A DNA stretch of 41,210 nucleotides from Mycobacterium kyorinense (GCF_001672775.1 NZ_LZKJ01000147.1:1-41210), one strand, 5' to 3'. Positions 1-10,120 are shown, counted from the first letter of the stretch. Translations and numbers: made by a program. Notes: a model not told the origin generated them from the sequence alone.

Positions 1-666
1 GCTCCGGTGACCACCGCCGACCGCTGCGATGTCTCCCAGATCGACGACGTGGCCGACCTCGCGGCGCAGTCAGAGTCCTGGTTCGGCGCCGCGCCCACCC
101 TGGTGATCAACAACGCCGGCGTCGGCGCCGGTGGGGCTCCCATCGGCGAAGTCTCCCTGGACGATTGGCACTGGACTCTGGGCGTCAACCTATGGGGCCC
201 GATTCACGGCTGTCATGTGTTCGCGCCGATCCTGCGCGCCGCGGGACCCTCGAAAACGCCGCGGGGCATCATCAACGTCGCCTCGGCCGCTGCGTTCGGC
301 GCGGCCCCCGGCATGGCCGCCTACAACGTGAGCAAGGCCGGTGTCCTCTCGCTGTCGGAAACCCTGGCCGCTGAATTGTCCGGTGCGGGGGTCAAAGTCA
401 CGGTGCTGTGCCCCACCTTTGTCAAGACCAACATCGTCGAGTCCGGCCGCATCAGTGCCCAGTCGACCGAGCTGGCGACCAAACTGATGCGCTGGACCGG
501 GTTTTCGGCCACCAAAGTCGCACGCAGTTGTCTGGATGCCCACGATCGCGGCGAGCTGTACTGCATGCCGCAGCTGGACGCCAAGATCGGCTGGAACGTC
601 AAACGTCTCGCCCCGGCGACCTACACCCGAACGGTCGGGCTGGTCTCGCGCGGCGGCCTGCACTGA
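1..666 (+). CDS. Short-chain dehydrogenase/reductase, N-terminus outside window
   Basis: Classical SDR oxidoreductase missing its 5' end. The frame is open from base 1, so the in-window GTG at 7 is unlikely to be the true start. The Rossmann NAD(P) motif TGxxxGIG must lie upstream. Visible are the structural NNAGVG motif (from about base 109) and the catalytic YNVSK (Tyr-x-x-x-Lys, about 322-336) with a conserved Ser just before it. The tail (KLMRWTG, then YCMPQLDAKIGWNVKRL) resembles mycobacterial SDRs annotated as acyl or steroid reductases, but the substrate cannot be read from sequence. It lies 22 nt upstream of the diiron gene on the same strand and probably heads, or lies inside, a four-gene operon with a flavin monooxygenase and a MerR regulator. 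Confidence 0.9.
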   Translation, partial: APVTTADRCDVSQIDDVADLAAQSESWFGAAPTLVINNAGVGAGGAPIGEVSLDDWHWTLGVNLWGPIHGCHVFAPILRAAGPSKTPRGIINVASAAAFGAAPGMAAYNVSKAGVLSLSETLAAELSGAGVKVTVLCPTFVKTNIVESGRISAQSTELATKLMRWTGFSATKVARSCLDAHDRGELYCMPQLDAKIGWNVKRLAPATYTRTVGLVSRGGLH

Positions 667-688
667 AGATCGAAAAGGAGCGGCGCAG

Positions 689-1609
689 ATGACTATCGAC
701 ATGGACATGATGTTGGCCAAGATCAAGGACCGGCAATGGGCACTGGCTGACATCGATTGGGACGCGCCCGGTGCCGAAACCATCAGCGACGAGTTCCGGC
801 CCAAGCTCAAAGCTTTCATGGCCGACCTGTGCTGGATCGAAAACATCGGTGCCCGCGGCTTTGCCGCGTTGGCCAAGAAGGCGCCCAACCCCACCATCGC
901 CGAGATCTACCGCTACTTCCATGCCGAAGAGCAACGCCACGCCAACGCCGAACTGGCGCTGATGAAGCGCTGGGGCATGCTCGAGGACGGCGAGGTTCCC
1001 GAGCCGAATGTGAACATCCGGCTGGCCATCGACTGGCTGGACCGCTGGGCCGACGACATGCCGCTGTCTTTGCTTGGCACCGTCATCCCGATGCTCGAAG
1101 TCGCGCTGGACGGCGCCCTGTTGAAGTTCCTCCTCGACGAGGTGCACGACCCGGTTTGTCATCAGGTGTTCGAGAAGATCAACAATGACGAATCACGCCA
1201 TCTAGTAGTCGATTTCGAAGTCCTCGACATGATTGGGCACGCGAAGGTCCGCCGGTTGCTGATCGACTTCGTCGGTCGCAATGCCACTCCGGGCCTCATC
1301 ATCGGCGCCGTCACGGGTGCGCCGCTGATCAACAGAATCCGCAACGAGATCACCGCGATGGGTATGGAACCCGAGCGGCTGTATAAGGCCGTGAAACGAT
1401 TCAAAGAGCTCGGCGACCGCGGCGCGAACACCGGGCGGGTACCGACTTATCGATTTCTGCGGCGCTACGCCGGCGTGGTCACGAATCCGCGCCACCCCTA
1501 CCACCTGCTGGCCAACTCCATGGTGTGGCTTTCCGACCGGTATCCACGGCCCCTGCTGCCGGCGGTACCAACCTGGGTAAGAGAACTCACCCACGAGCCG
1601 GCGGCGTAA
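689..1609 (+). CDS. Ferritin-like diiron protein
   Basis: A 306-residue, mostly helical protein. It has two Glu-x-x-His iron-ligand motifs, EEQRH (about residue 76) and DESRH (about residue 169), with further Glu residues on intervening helices (CWIENIG near 48, EVALDG near 137). That spacing is typical of ferritin-like or AurF-like carboxylate-bridged diiron proteins, which activate O2 for N- or C-oxygenation or desaturation. The ATG at 689 is preceded by AAAAGGAG at 673-680 with good spacing. The frame is open further upstream, but that part overlaps the SDR and is unlikely to be translated. No signal peptide or membrane helix. Its place between an SDR and a flavin monooxygenase suggests an oxidative pathway. 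Family-level assignment only; the reaction is unknown. Confidence 0.75.
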   Translation: MTIDMDMMLAKIKDRQWALADIDWDAPGAETISDEFRPKLKAFMADLCWIENIGARGFAALAKKAPNPTIAEIYRYFHAEEQRHANAELALMKRWGMLEDGEVPEPNVNIRLAIDWLDRWADDMPLSLLGTVIPMLEVALDGALLKFLLDEVHDPVCHQVFEKINNDESRHLVVDFEVLDMIGHAKVRRLLIDFVGRNATPGLIIGAVTGAPLINRIRNEITAMGMEPERLYKAVKRFKELGDRGANTGRVPTYRFLRRYAGVVTNPRHPYHLLANSMVWLSDRYPRPLLPAVPTWVRELTHEPAA

Positions 1610-1612
1610 CCG

Positions 1613-3073
1613 GTGCCTCCCAACCACATCTACTCGACGCTGATCGTCGGAGCCGGGTTCACCGGGCTGGGCGCCGCGATCAAACTCGCCGAGGCCGGCG
1701 TCGACGACTTCCTGATCCTCGAGCGCAGCGACGAGGTGGGCGGAACCTGGCGAGACACCAGCTATCCCGGCGCCAGCTGCGACATCCCGTCGCTGCTGTA
1801 CTCATTTTCGTTCGTCAAAAACCCCAGCTGGTCACGGACGTACTCTCCCGCCGACGAAATCCGCCGCCACATCGAGGACATGGCCACCCGGTTCGACATC
1901 CGTCGCCGTATCGAATTCGGCCGAGAGGTCAACGGATTGTCGTTCGACGACGACGCCGGTGTGTGGACTGCAACCACGGTAGGCGGCAAGCGGTTTCGTG
2001 CCCGTACGGTGGTTTTGGCGTCGGGACCGCTGCCGGACTCGAGCTTTCCCGACATCCGCGGCATCGACTCCTATCGGGGCCACAAGATCCACAGCGCCCG
2101 CTGGGACCATGACTACGACTTCGCCGGCAAGCGCGTTGCCGTCGTCGGCACCGGGGCCAGCGCCATCCAAATCGTCCCCGAACTGGTCAAGCAGGCCGAG
2201 TTCGTCAAGGTGTTCCAGCGCACGCCCGGCTGGGTGCTGCCCCGCCTCGACGTCGCTACTCCGGCGGCGGTCCAAACCGTCTTCACGAAAGTGCCTGCCG
2301 CCCAAGAACTTGCCCGTCAAGCGCTGTTCTGGGGTCATGAGGCCAGCGCCACCGCGCTGGTGTGGAAGACACCGCTGACCTCGTTGGTGGCGCAGCTGGG
2401 GCGTGCACATCTTCGGATGGCCGTCAAAGACCCGTGGCTGCGCCGGCAGCTGACCCCCAGTTTTGCGCCGGGCTGCAAACGGATGCTGGTCTCCAGCGAC
2501 TACTACCCCGCCCTGCAGCGCGACAACTGCAAGCTCATCGACTGGCCGATCGCCACGCTGAGTCCCGCGGGCATCCGCACCAGTGACGGCATCGAGCATC
2601 GACTGGATTGCATCGTGTTCGCCACCGGCTACGACGTGCACCTGACCGGTCCGCCGTTCCCGGTGACCGGGTTGGGCGGCCGGTCGCTGACCCAGGAGTG
2701 GGCCAACGGCGCACAGGCCTACAAAAGCGCCAGCGCACACGGGTATCCGAATTTGTTCTTCATGACCGGGCCCAACTCGGGGCCTGGCCATAACTCGCTG
2801 CTGGTGTATATCGAAGGACAGCTGGACTACGCGGTCCGCGGGATCACCACCGTCCTCGACAACGACCTGCGTTACCTCGACGTACGCGCCGACGTGCAGC
2901 GCCGCTACAACGAACGCATCCAGAAGCGGCTGACCAAGACGACCTGGATGTCCGGTTGCCGCAGCTGGTATCTGACCAAGGACGGGTTCAACGCGTCGAT
3001 GTATCCCGGGTTCGCCACCCAGTATCTTCGACAGATGCGTGATTTCCGGTTCGCCGACTACGACGCGGCCTGA
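1613..3073 (+). CDS. FAD-dependent monooxygenase, Baeyer-Villiger type
   Basis: A 486-aa flavoprotein. The N-terminal FAD-binding Rossmann motif is GAGFTGLGAA (residues 12-21). GGTWRDTSYPG at about 43 is the class B monooxygenase hallmark. A second dinucleotide motif for NADPH, GTGASAIQI, is near 179. Just before it lies YRGHKIHSARWD, matching the Baeyer-Villiger fingerprint FxGxxxHxxxW(P/D) with Tyr for Phe. It should use NADPH and O2 to insert oxygen into a ketone or oxygenate a soft nucleophile. It resembles MymA (Rv3083) in length and architecture, but its neighbours are not those of the mymA operon. GTG start 3 nt after the diiron gene stop, hence probable co-translation. Substrate unknown. 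Confidence 0.88.
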   Translation: MPPNHIYSTLIVGAGFTGLGAAIKLAEAGVDDFLILERSDEVGGTWRDTSYPGASCDIPSLLYSFSFVKNPSWSRTYSPADEIRRHIEDMATRFDIRRRIEFGREVNGLSFDDDAGVWTATTVGGKRFRARTVVLASGPLPDSSFPDIRGIDSYRGHKIHSARWDHDYDFAGKRVAVVGTGASAIQIVPELVKQAEFVKVFQRTPGWVLPRLDVATPAAVQTVFTKVPAAQELARQALFWGHEASATALVWKTPLTSLVAQLGRAHLRMAVKDPWLRRQLTPSFAPGCKRMLVSSDYYPALQRDNCKLIDWPIATLSPAGIRTSDGIEHRLDCIVFATGYDVHLTGPPFPVTGLGGRSLTQEWANGAQAYKSASAHGYPNLFFMTGPNSGPGHNSLLVYIEGQLDYAVRGITTVLDNDLRYLDVRADVQRRYNERIQKRLTKTTWMSGCRSWYLTKDGFNASMYPGFATQYLRQMRDFRFADYDAA

Positions 3074-3080
3074 TCCGCCG

Positions 3081-3971
3081 ATGGCTCCCGACCGAGCGCC
3101 ACGGGCCGAGGCCGGCACGATTGCCGGCGTACTGGCCAACCTGCGCCGGGCGCCCCAACGGGTGCGACGCCAGTCGCGCGAGGTCATCGAGACTGCCGTG
3201 GCGCAGCTGTTCGATGCGGCTGCACGCCAACCCTACGGCGTGTCCGGGGAATACCGCATCGATGACCTGGCGCGGCTGGCCGGTACCACCACTCGCAATA
3301 TTCGGGTCTACCGCGACCGCGGTTTGTTGCCGCCGCCGTTGCGCGTTGGGCGCATCGCGCTGTTCAACGACACCCACTTGACCCGGCTGCGGTTGATCAC
3401 CTCGATGCTCGACCGCGGATACAACATCGCCCACGTGCGGGAAATGCTCAGCGCGTGGGAGGAAGGCAAGAACCTCGGCGATGTGCTGGGTTTGGAGACC
3501 GCGATCGTCGGCACCTGGACCACCGAAAAGTCCGAGACAATGCCGCTCGCCGAGGCGCGGCGACGCATCGACGACCCGCCGGCCTTCGAGCGGCTGGTGG
3601 GCCTGGGCGTGATCCGCGTCAACGGCCCGCGGGCCACGATCACCCGACCCAAACTGATCGACGCGTTCAACGAGATCCGCAGCTACGGCGTCAATCTGGC
3701 CAAAATGATCGACCTGCACGAGCAGATCGTTCCGCTAGTCGACCAGATCAGCGAGATGCTGGTGCGCGCCGGCGCCGAGCACGTCGCTCATCGGCTCAAA
3801 CCGGGCGAGGCGCTGCCTGCCGACACCGAAATCGCCGAGCTGATCACGATGCTGGTCCGGTTCCGCACCCAGGCCGTCGCCTCGGTCACCGCCACCTTGG
3901 CGTCGTCGATCGAATCGACAATCGAATCACTGGTCAGCAAGATTCTTGCCGACTACATGGAGAACGCCTGA
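3081..3971 (+). CDS. MerR-family transcriptional regulator
   Basis: A 296-aa DNA-binding protein. A MerR-type winged helix-turn-helix lies near residues 53-105: YRIDDLARLAGTTTRNIRVY, then RGLLPPP and a FNDTHLTRLRLI helix. The long C-terminal part, about 190 residues, is helical and has no Cys cluster, so metal sensing is unlikely; it may bind a hydrophobic ligand. The ATG at 3081 lies 8 nt after the monooxygenase stop. A longer frame from 3039 would overlap the monooxygenase and is less likely. Being the last gene of the SDR-diiron-monooxygenase cluster, it is probably the pathway-specific regulator, perhaps autoregulated; this is inference from position. Confidence 0.85.
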   Translation: MAPDRAPRAEAGTIAGVLANLRRAPQRVRRQSREVIETAVAQLFDAAARQPYGVSGEYRIDDLARLAGTTTRNIRVYRDRGLLPPPLRVGRIALFNDTHLTRLRLITSMLDRGYNIAHVREMLSAWEEGKNLGDVLGLETAIVGTWTTEKSETMPLAEARRRIDDPPAFERLVGLGVIRVNGPRATITRPKLIDAFNEIRSYGVNLAKMIDLHEQIVPLVDQISEMLVRAGAEHVAHRLKPGEALPADTEIAELITMLVRFRTQAVASVTATLASSIESTIESLVSKILADYMENA

Positions 3972-3983
3972 GCCCATCCGCGC

Positions 3984-4041
3984 CGAGCGTGCGCAAAAAC
4001 GGGCACAGCGGCGGCGTGTCGGCCGGGGACACGCACGCTCG
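3984..4041. repeat. Intergenic hairpin repeat, copy A
   Basis: Arms 3984-3993 (CGAGCGTGCG) and 4032-4041 (CGCACGCTCG) are perfect 10-bp inverted repeats. Inside are CAAAAACGGG and the core GTGTCGGCCGGGGACAC, itself a small inverted repeat. The element lies tail-to-tail between the MerR gene and mbtI, where it could end transcription from both sides. First of six related copies in the window (others at 11633, 18154, 31488, 40838, 41049). Confidence 0.85.
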
Positions 4042-4060
4042 CGCAAGGAGGCGCAACTCG

Positions 4061-5755
<1,695 letters not shown>

Positions 5756-5956
5756 GTGTTCACCATCCGGCTTCTCGACGGTGAGGAAGTCCACGCCAAC
5801 GACGGCGACAAGCTATCGATCAACCATGACACCGGCGTCCTCACTGTTTCCCGGGTCGACGGTTTCGAGGAAGTCACGACCCATTTCTCGCCCTCGGCGT
5901 GGGGTTCGGTGACGCACCGCGTCAAGGGCGCCGGAATGAAGAGGGTGTCGGCCTAA
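5756..5956 (+). CDS. Small conserved-looking hypothetical protein, 66 aa
   Basis: I do not recognise a named family. The 66-residue product starts FTIRLLDGEEV and alternates hydrophobic and polar residues as in a small beta-rich domain. It has no Cys, signal peptide or membrane helix. The GTG start at 5756 is supported by the purine-rich AGAGGGG at 5741-5747; the frame continues upstream without a better start. Its TAA stop overlaps the hemW stop tail-to-tail by 4 nt, so no terminator separates them. It occupies the position of Rv2387 in M. tuberculosis. Coding is supported by codon use and the ribosome site, not by homology. Confidence 0.6.
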   Translation: MFTIRLLDGEEVHANDGDKLSINHDTGVLTVSRVDGFEEVTTHFSPSAWGSVTHRVKGAGMKRVSA

Positions 5957-7110
5957 CCCAGCAGCGCGCGCACCACGCCGTCGGCCAGTAGCCGTCCGCG
6001 ATCGGTGAGCACCACCCGGTCCGCCTCGTTGGTCAGCAAACCGTCGGCGACGGCGACCTCGGCACGTTCGCGCTCGACGGCATCGAGTAGGTCGAATGGC
6101 AGCCCCTCCCGCAGCCGGATGCGCAGCATCACCTCCTCGGTGTGCAACGCGTCGGCTTGCAGTGCCTCGAAACCGGCTACCGGCAGCGACGCCTCGGCAA
6201 GCCGCTGCGCATAGGTGTTGGGGTGCTTGACATTCCACCAGCGCGTTGCGCCGACGAAGCTGTGCGCTCCGGGCCCGGCGCCCCACCATTGGCCGCCGTT
6301 CCAGTATCCGAGGTTATGACGGCACTGCCCGCCGCGCCGGCTCCAGTTGGACACCTCGTACCAATCCAAGCCGGCGGCGCGCAGCGTCGCGTCCACCAGT
6401 TCGTAGCGATGCGCCAGCACGTCGTCGTCGGGCGCAGCCAGCTCGCCACGCCGGACCCGGCGCGCCAAGGCGGTGCCCTCCTCTACGGTCAGCGCGTACG
6501 CCGAGACGTGATCGACGCCGGTCGCCAGCACCGCATCGACCGAGCGTTGCACGTCGTCGTCGGATTCCCCGGGCGTGCCATAGATCAGGTCGAGGCTGAC
6601 ATGCTCGAAACCGGCCGCCAACGCCTCCCCGGCCGCAGCCGCCGCCCGTCCTGGCGAGTGCACCCGGTCGAGCGTGGCCAGCACCCGCGGCGCCACCGAT
6701 TGCATACCCAGCGACACTCGCGTGTAGCCGGCCTCGCGCAGCGCCGCGAACAGCTCCGGCGACGTCGATTCCGGGTTGGCCTCGGTGGTGACCTCGGCAT
6801 CCGGCGCCAGCGGAAAGTGCTCGCGGACCATGTCAAGCAGCGCGCACAGCCGCACACTGCCCAGCAGCGACGGTGTCCCGCCCCCGACAAACACGGTGCC
6901 CGCCGACGGCGCGCCGAGCATGCCGGCCGCCAGCTCGAGCTCCGACGCCAGCACCTGCAGCCATGCGTCGGGGTTGACCCCGCCCAACTCGGCCGGGGTG
7001 TAGGTGTTGAAGTCGCAGTACCCGCAGCGGGTCAGGCAGAACGGCACGTGAACGTACACGCCGAACGGTGCACCAGAAGTCAGCTGCACGTCAGGCAGAG
7101 ATGTCGTCAC
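5953..7110 (-). CDS. hemW: Radical SAM haem chaperone HemW (HemN-like)
   Basis: A 385-aa radical SAM protein. The 4Fe-4S/SAM motif is CLTRCGYC (Cys25, Cys29, Cys32) followed by DF, in the HemW context YVHVPFC. Further family signatures are VFVGGGTPSLL, TTEANPES, SLGMQS and HNLGYWNGGQWWGAGPGAHSF-like segments. It corresponds to Rv2388c, once annotated as oxygen-independent coproporphyrinogen oxidase HemN. Family members with this motif are now known to bind and transfer haem, so the haem chaperone name is preferred. GTG start at 7110. The rpfD gene lies 48 nt upstream on the same strand, so the two may be co-transcribed. Confidence 0.93.
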   Translation of the reverse strand: MTTSLPDVQLTSGAPFGVYVHVPFCLTRCGYCDFNTYTPAELGGVNPDAWLQVLASELELAAGMLGAPSAGTVFVGGGTPSLLGSVRLCALLDMVREHFPLAPDAEVTTEANPESTSPELFAALREAGYTRVSLGMQSVAPRVLATLDRVHSPGRAAAAAGEALAAGFEHVSLDLIYGTPGESDDDVQRSVDAVLATGVDHVSAYALTVEEGTALARRVRRGELAAPDDDVLAHRYELVDATLRAAGLDWYEVSNWSRRGGQCRHNLGYWNGGQWWGAGPGAHSFVGATRWWNVKHPNTYAQRLAEASLPVAGFEALQADALHTEEVMLRIRLREGLPFDLLDAVERERAEVAVADGLLTNEADRVVLTDRGRLLADGVVRALLG

Positions 7111-7158
7111 GGCACCCCATCATCCCATGGGAAGCCGAGCGCACGCTGTGCCGAGCGA

Positions 7159-7539
7159 CTACCCGTTGAGTTGGTTGAACATATAGGTCAACAAGTGATT
7201 CAGCGAGCCCACCCGCGCCGGCTTACTAGCACCACCAGGCGAAGCGCACGACGGCCACGCTTTAGGCCCCTGGGTCGCCATGATCCGCTGCGCCACCTGG
7301 ATCTGCTGGGCGCGCGAGGCGTGTTGCGGTGAACCAATGCCGCCGTTGTCTTCCCAGGTTGCCTTGCTGATCTGCAAGCCGCCGTAGAACCCGTTACCGG
7401 TGTCGGCCGCCCAGTTACCACCGGATTCACACTGCGCCAGCGCGTCCCAATTGACCGCGTCGGCGGACGCGATATTGCTGATCGGATTGATCGACGCCGC
7501 CACGATCGCAACTGCCGCCAGTCCGCACCAACGTTTCAT
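7159..7539 (-). CDS. rpfD: Resuscitation-promoting factor, RpfD-like
   Basis: Secreted lytic transglycosylase-like muralytic enzyme that wakes dormant cells and remodels the wall. A signal peptide (MKRWCG, then a hydrophobic stretch ending IASADA, about residues 1-28) leads into a single Rpf domain. It carries WDALAQCESGGNW with catalytic Glu38 and Cys37, and FYGGLQIS. The second disulfide Cys is in WPSCA at 98. The 126-aa protein has little beyond the domain. The ATG at 7539 overlaps the upstream stop as ATGA, indicating coupling to the membrane protein before it. A longer frame to 7566 exists but would spoil the signal peptide. Placement matches Rv2389c (rpfD); domain-only Rpfs are hard to tell apart by sequence. 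Confidence 0.92.
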   Translation of the reverse strand: MKRWCGLAAVAIVAASINPISNIASADAVNWDALAQCESGGNWAADTGNGFYGGLQISKATWEDNGGIGSPQHASRAQQIQVAQRIMATQGPKAWPSCASPGGASKPARVGSLNHLLTYMFNQLNG

Positions 7540-8078
7540 CGCAACTGCACCTTGCTGGCCAGCCACTGGCCGTCGACTTTGTCCATGGTCATGTTGACGA
7601 GGCTGAAGTCGGTCTCGGCGTCGGGATCATCGGTGTTGGTCACCAGTTGCTCGACAAACAGCAGAACCTCGACCTGGTCGGGGCTGGCCGACTTGACCAC
7701 CGATTCGACGACGCGACCCTGCGTAGCTGCCTGGTGGTCGAGCAACACCGTGCGCAGCGATCCGTTGGATTTGACGTAGCGTTGCTTGAACTCACCAGTT
7801 GCGCCATCGCGGAGCGTCGCGACGTTGCGATCCATCGCCTGGCTGTCGAAATTGGTCAGCGCGACAGCGTATTTCACTGCCGCGGCGACTGCCTGCTGGC
7901 TGGCTATCTGTGTCTGGTGTCGCTCGTATTGAAGCCACCCCACATAACCGCCGGCTCCGGCCAGGACGGCCACCAGCGCTGCGATGGCAAGCCAGCGGCT
8001 TTTCACGCGCGGTGACGCCGGCGCGGCGTTGTGGTCTTCGTCACGAACGCCGGCTTGCGAAGGATCCGTATCAGTCAT
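7536..8078 (-). CDS. Membrane-anchored Mce-associated-type protein (Rv2390c-like)
   Basis: A 180-aa protein with a hydrophilic N-terminus, one transmembrane helix at about residues 29-49 (WLAIAALVAVLAGAGGYVGW), and an extracytoplasmic domain ending in the beta-rich segment DFSLVNMTMDKVDGQWLAS. This layout is typical of mycobacterial Mce-associated/VirB8-like small proteins. The position and length match Rv2390c, which lies beside rpfD. The stop codon overlaps the rpfD start (ATGA), so the two are almost certainly made together. A role in envelope assembly or Rpf export is conceivable but not shown by the sequence. Divergent from the sulfur-assimilation genes. Confidence 0.85.
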   Translation of the reverse strand: MTDTDPSQAGVRDEDHNAAPASPRVKSRWLAIAALVAVLAGAGGYVGWLQYERHQTQIASQQAVAAAVKYAVALTNFDSQAMDRNVATLRDGATGEFKQRYVKSNGSLRTVLLDHQAATQGRVVESVVKSASPDQVEVLLFVEQLVTNTDDPDAETDFSLVNMTMDKVDGQWLASKVQLR

Positions 8079-8231
8079 GTCAACCGCCTACCTGCCCGCG
8101 CCGGATGGCGTGCGCCCAGGTAGTTTGGCCCAGCGCTGCCGGCATCTGAGGGACCGACACACCGGTCGTCGGGCTTTTATTCACGGTGATCGCAATTTCG
8201 ACCCGGTCGGGCGGCTTTTCGGCATCCATGG

Positions 8232-8237
8232 CACAAT
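8232..8237 (+). promoter_or_regulatory. -10 element for a leaderless transcript
   Basis: CACAAT lies exactly at -12 to -7 relative to the GTG at 8244, the spacing expected if transcription begins on that GTG. Four of six bases match TATAAT. No clear -35 is seen, which is common in mycobacteria. Confidence 0.5.
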
Positions 8238-8243
8238 GGCCGG

Positions 8244-8339
8244 GTGACCGCCGCCCACCGCAGCCAGCTTCGCATTGCCTTGGTGGCGCGCCGGCATATC
8301 GATCTCAAGCGTGTCTGCAGCTGTCGCTGTCTGCCTTGA
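8244..8339 (+). CDS. Cys-rich leader peptide (attenuator uORF) of sirA
   Basis: A 31-codon mini-ORF starting GTG, with no ribosome site because the transcript appears leaderless. It contains RRHIDLKRV, the motif of actinobacterial sulfur-gene leader peptides, and ends VCSCRCLP with three Cys codons at 25, 27 and 29. Such polycysteine uORFs upstream of sirA in M. smegmatis are known cysteine-responsive attenuators: when charged Cys-tRNA is scarce, ribosomes pause in the Cys tract and expression of the downstream operon rises. The position, 114 nt upstream of sirA, fits this role. Too short for usual gene callers. Confidence 0.85.
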   Translation: MTAAHRSQLRIALVARRHIDLKRVCSCRCLP

Positions 8340-8431
8340 TGTCGTAGACCCGCCCACCCTGTACTTGCAGCTGGCCGCGGATCTGCGCCGCCGGACAGCC
8401 AACCGGTGATGTGCGCGTTCCCAGCCGGCCC

Positions 8432-8444
8432 CTCCGCGAAGGAG
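8432..8444 (+). promoter_or_regulatory. Hairpin over the sirA Shine-Dalgarno
   Basis: CTCC (8432-8435) can pair with GGAG (8441-8444) across a GCGAA loop, and GGAG is the core of the sirA ribosome site GAAGGAG (8438-8444). The helix is only 4 bp. A CAGCTG inside the Cys tract also recurs downstream (near 8369) and could pair with it. These are candidate switching structures for the leader peptide. Confidence 0.35.
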
Positions 8445-8452
8445 ATCGCCGA

Positions 8453-10120
8453 ATGACGACCCCCCGCCCCGCCAAAGGTCGCTCCGAAGGCCAATGGGCG
8501 CTCGGCGAGCGTGAACCGCTCAATCCCAACGAGCAGCTCAAGGTCGACGACGCACCCCTCAATGTGCGGGACCGAATCGAAAACATCTACGCCAAGCGTG
8601 GTTTCGACAGCATCGACAAGACCGATCTGCGTGGCCGGTTCCGTTGGCTGGGTCTCTACACCCAGCGTGAGCAGGGCTACGACGGCACCTGGACCGGCGA
8701 CGAGAACGCCGACCTGCTGGAGGCCAGCTACTTCATGATGCGGGTGCGCTGCGACGGTAAGGCGCTGCCGGCCGCGGCGATGCGCACGCTGGGCGAGATC
8801 TCGACTGAGTTCGCCCGCGACACTGCCGACATCTCCGACCGGCAGAACCTGCAGTGCCACTGGATCGAGATCGAGAATGTCCCCGAGATCTGGAAGCGGC
8901 TCGAGGCAGTCGGACTGCAGACCACCGAAGCGTGCGGTGACTGTCCGCGCGGCATGCTCGGCTCGCCGCTGGCCGGCGAATCGCTCGACGAGGTCCTCGA
9001 CGCCTCCCCTGCTCTCGACGAGATCGTGCGCCGCTACATCGGCAAGCCGGAGTACGCCAATCTGCCGCGCAAGTACAAGACCGCGGTGTCGGGGCTTCAG
9101 GACGTCGCACATGAGATCAACGACATCTCCTTCATCGGCGTCAACCACCCCGAGCACGGTCCTGGTCTGGATTTGTGGGTCGGCGGCGGGCTGTCCACCA
9201 ACCCGATGCTGGCCAAGCGGGTCGGTGTCTGGGTGCCGCTGGACGAGGTGCCCGACGTGTGGGAGGCCGTCACGCGCGTGTTCCGCGACTACGGCTACCG
9301 GCGGCTGCGCTCCAAGGCCCGGCTGAAGTTCCTCATCAAAGATTGGGGCGTTGAAAAGTTCCGTGAAGTTCTCGAACAGGAATACCTGGGCCGCAAGCTG
9401 ATCGACGGCCCGGCCCCCGAACCAGTCAAGCACCCGATCGACCACGTCGGCGTGCAGCGATTGAAGAACGGCCGCAACGCCGTCGGCGTGGCTCCGATCG
9501 CCGGGCGGGTCTCCGGGACCATCTTGACGGCGGTAGCCGACCTGATGGAGCGGGTCGGATCTGACCGGGCGCGGTTCACGCCGTATCAGAAGCTGATCAT
9601 CCTCGACGTGCCCGACGAGCGGCTCGATGAGATGGTCGCCGGTCTGGACGCCTTGGGCCTGCAGTCACAGCCGTCGCACTGGCGGCGAAACCTGATGGCG
9701 TGCAGTGGGATCGAGTTCTGCAAGTTGTCGTTCGCCGAGACCCGTGGGCGCTCGCAGGTGCTGGTGCCCGAGCTGGAGCGCCAGTTGGAGGACATCAACG
9801 CTCAGCTCGATGTGCCGATCACGATCAACATCAACGGCTGCCCGAACTCGTGCGCGCGCATCCAGGTCGCAGACATCGGGTTCAAGGGCCAGATGGTCGA
9901 CGACGGCCACGGCGGCTCAGTCGAGGGCTTCCAGGTCCATCTCGGCGGCAGCCTCGGGCTCGACAGCGGTTTCGGCCGCAAACTGCGCCAACACAAGGTC
10001 ACCAGCAGCGAGCTGAGCGACTACATCGACCGGGTGGTGCGCAACTTCGTCAAACAACGCGATGACGGCGAGCGGTTCGCCACCTGGGCGGCCCGTGCCG
10101 ACGAGGCGGATCTGCGATGA
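8453..10120 (+). CDS. sirA: Ferredoxin-dependent sulfite reductase SirA
   Basis: Reduces sulfite to sulfide with six electrons from ferredoxin, using sirohaem and a 4Fe-4S cluster (Rv2391, formerly nirA). Cluster/sirohaem ligands are Cys417 and Cys423 (CSGIEFC) and Cys463 and Cys467 (CPNSC). Tyr69 and Cys161 occupy the positions of the unusual Tyr-Cys covalent link next to the active site in the M. tuberculosis enzyme, which separates it from nitrite reductases. 555 aa. The ATG at 8453 is chosen because GAAGGAG lies 8 nt upstream; a frame from 8411 lacks this. First structural gene of sirA-cysH-che1, with an ATGA overlap to cysH. Likely regulated by the upstream Cys leader peptide. Confidence 0.97.
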   Translation: MTTPRPAKGRSEGQWALGEREPLNPNEQLKVDDAPLNVRDRIENIYAKRGFDSIDKTDLRGRFRWLGLYTQREQGYDGTWTGDENADLLEASYFMMRVRCDGKALPAAAMRTLGEISTEFARDTADISDRQNLQCHWIEIENVPEIWKRLEAVGLQTTEACGDCPRGMLGSPLAGESLDEVLDASPALDEIVRRYIGKPEYANLPRKYKTAVSGLQDVAHEINDISFIGVNHPEHGPGLDLWVGGGLSTNPMLAKRVGVWVPLDEVPDVWEAVTRVFRDYGYRRLRSKARLKFLIKDWGVEKFREVLEQEYLGRKLIDGPAPEPVKHPIDHVGVQRLKNGRNAVGVAPIAGRVSGTILTAVADLMERVGSDRARFTPYQKLIILDVPDERLDEMVAGLDALGLQSQPSHWRRNLMACSGIEFCKLSFAETRGRSQVLVPELERQLEDINAQLDVPITININGCPNSCARIQVADIGFKGQMVDDGHGGSVEGFQVHLGGSLGLDSGFGRKLRQHKVTSSELSDYIDRVVRNFVKQRDDGERFATWAARADEADLR

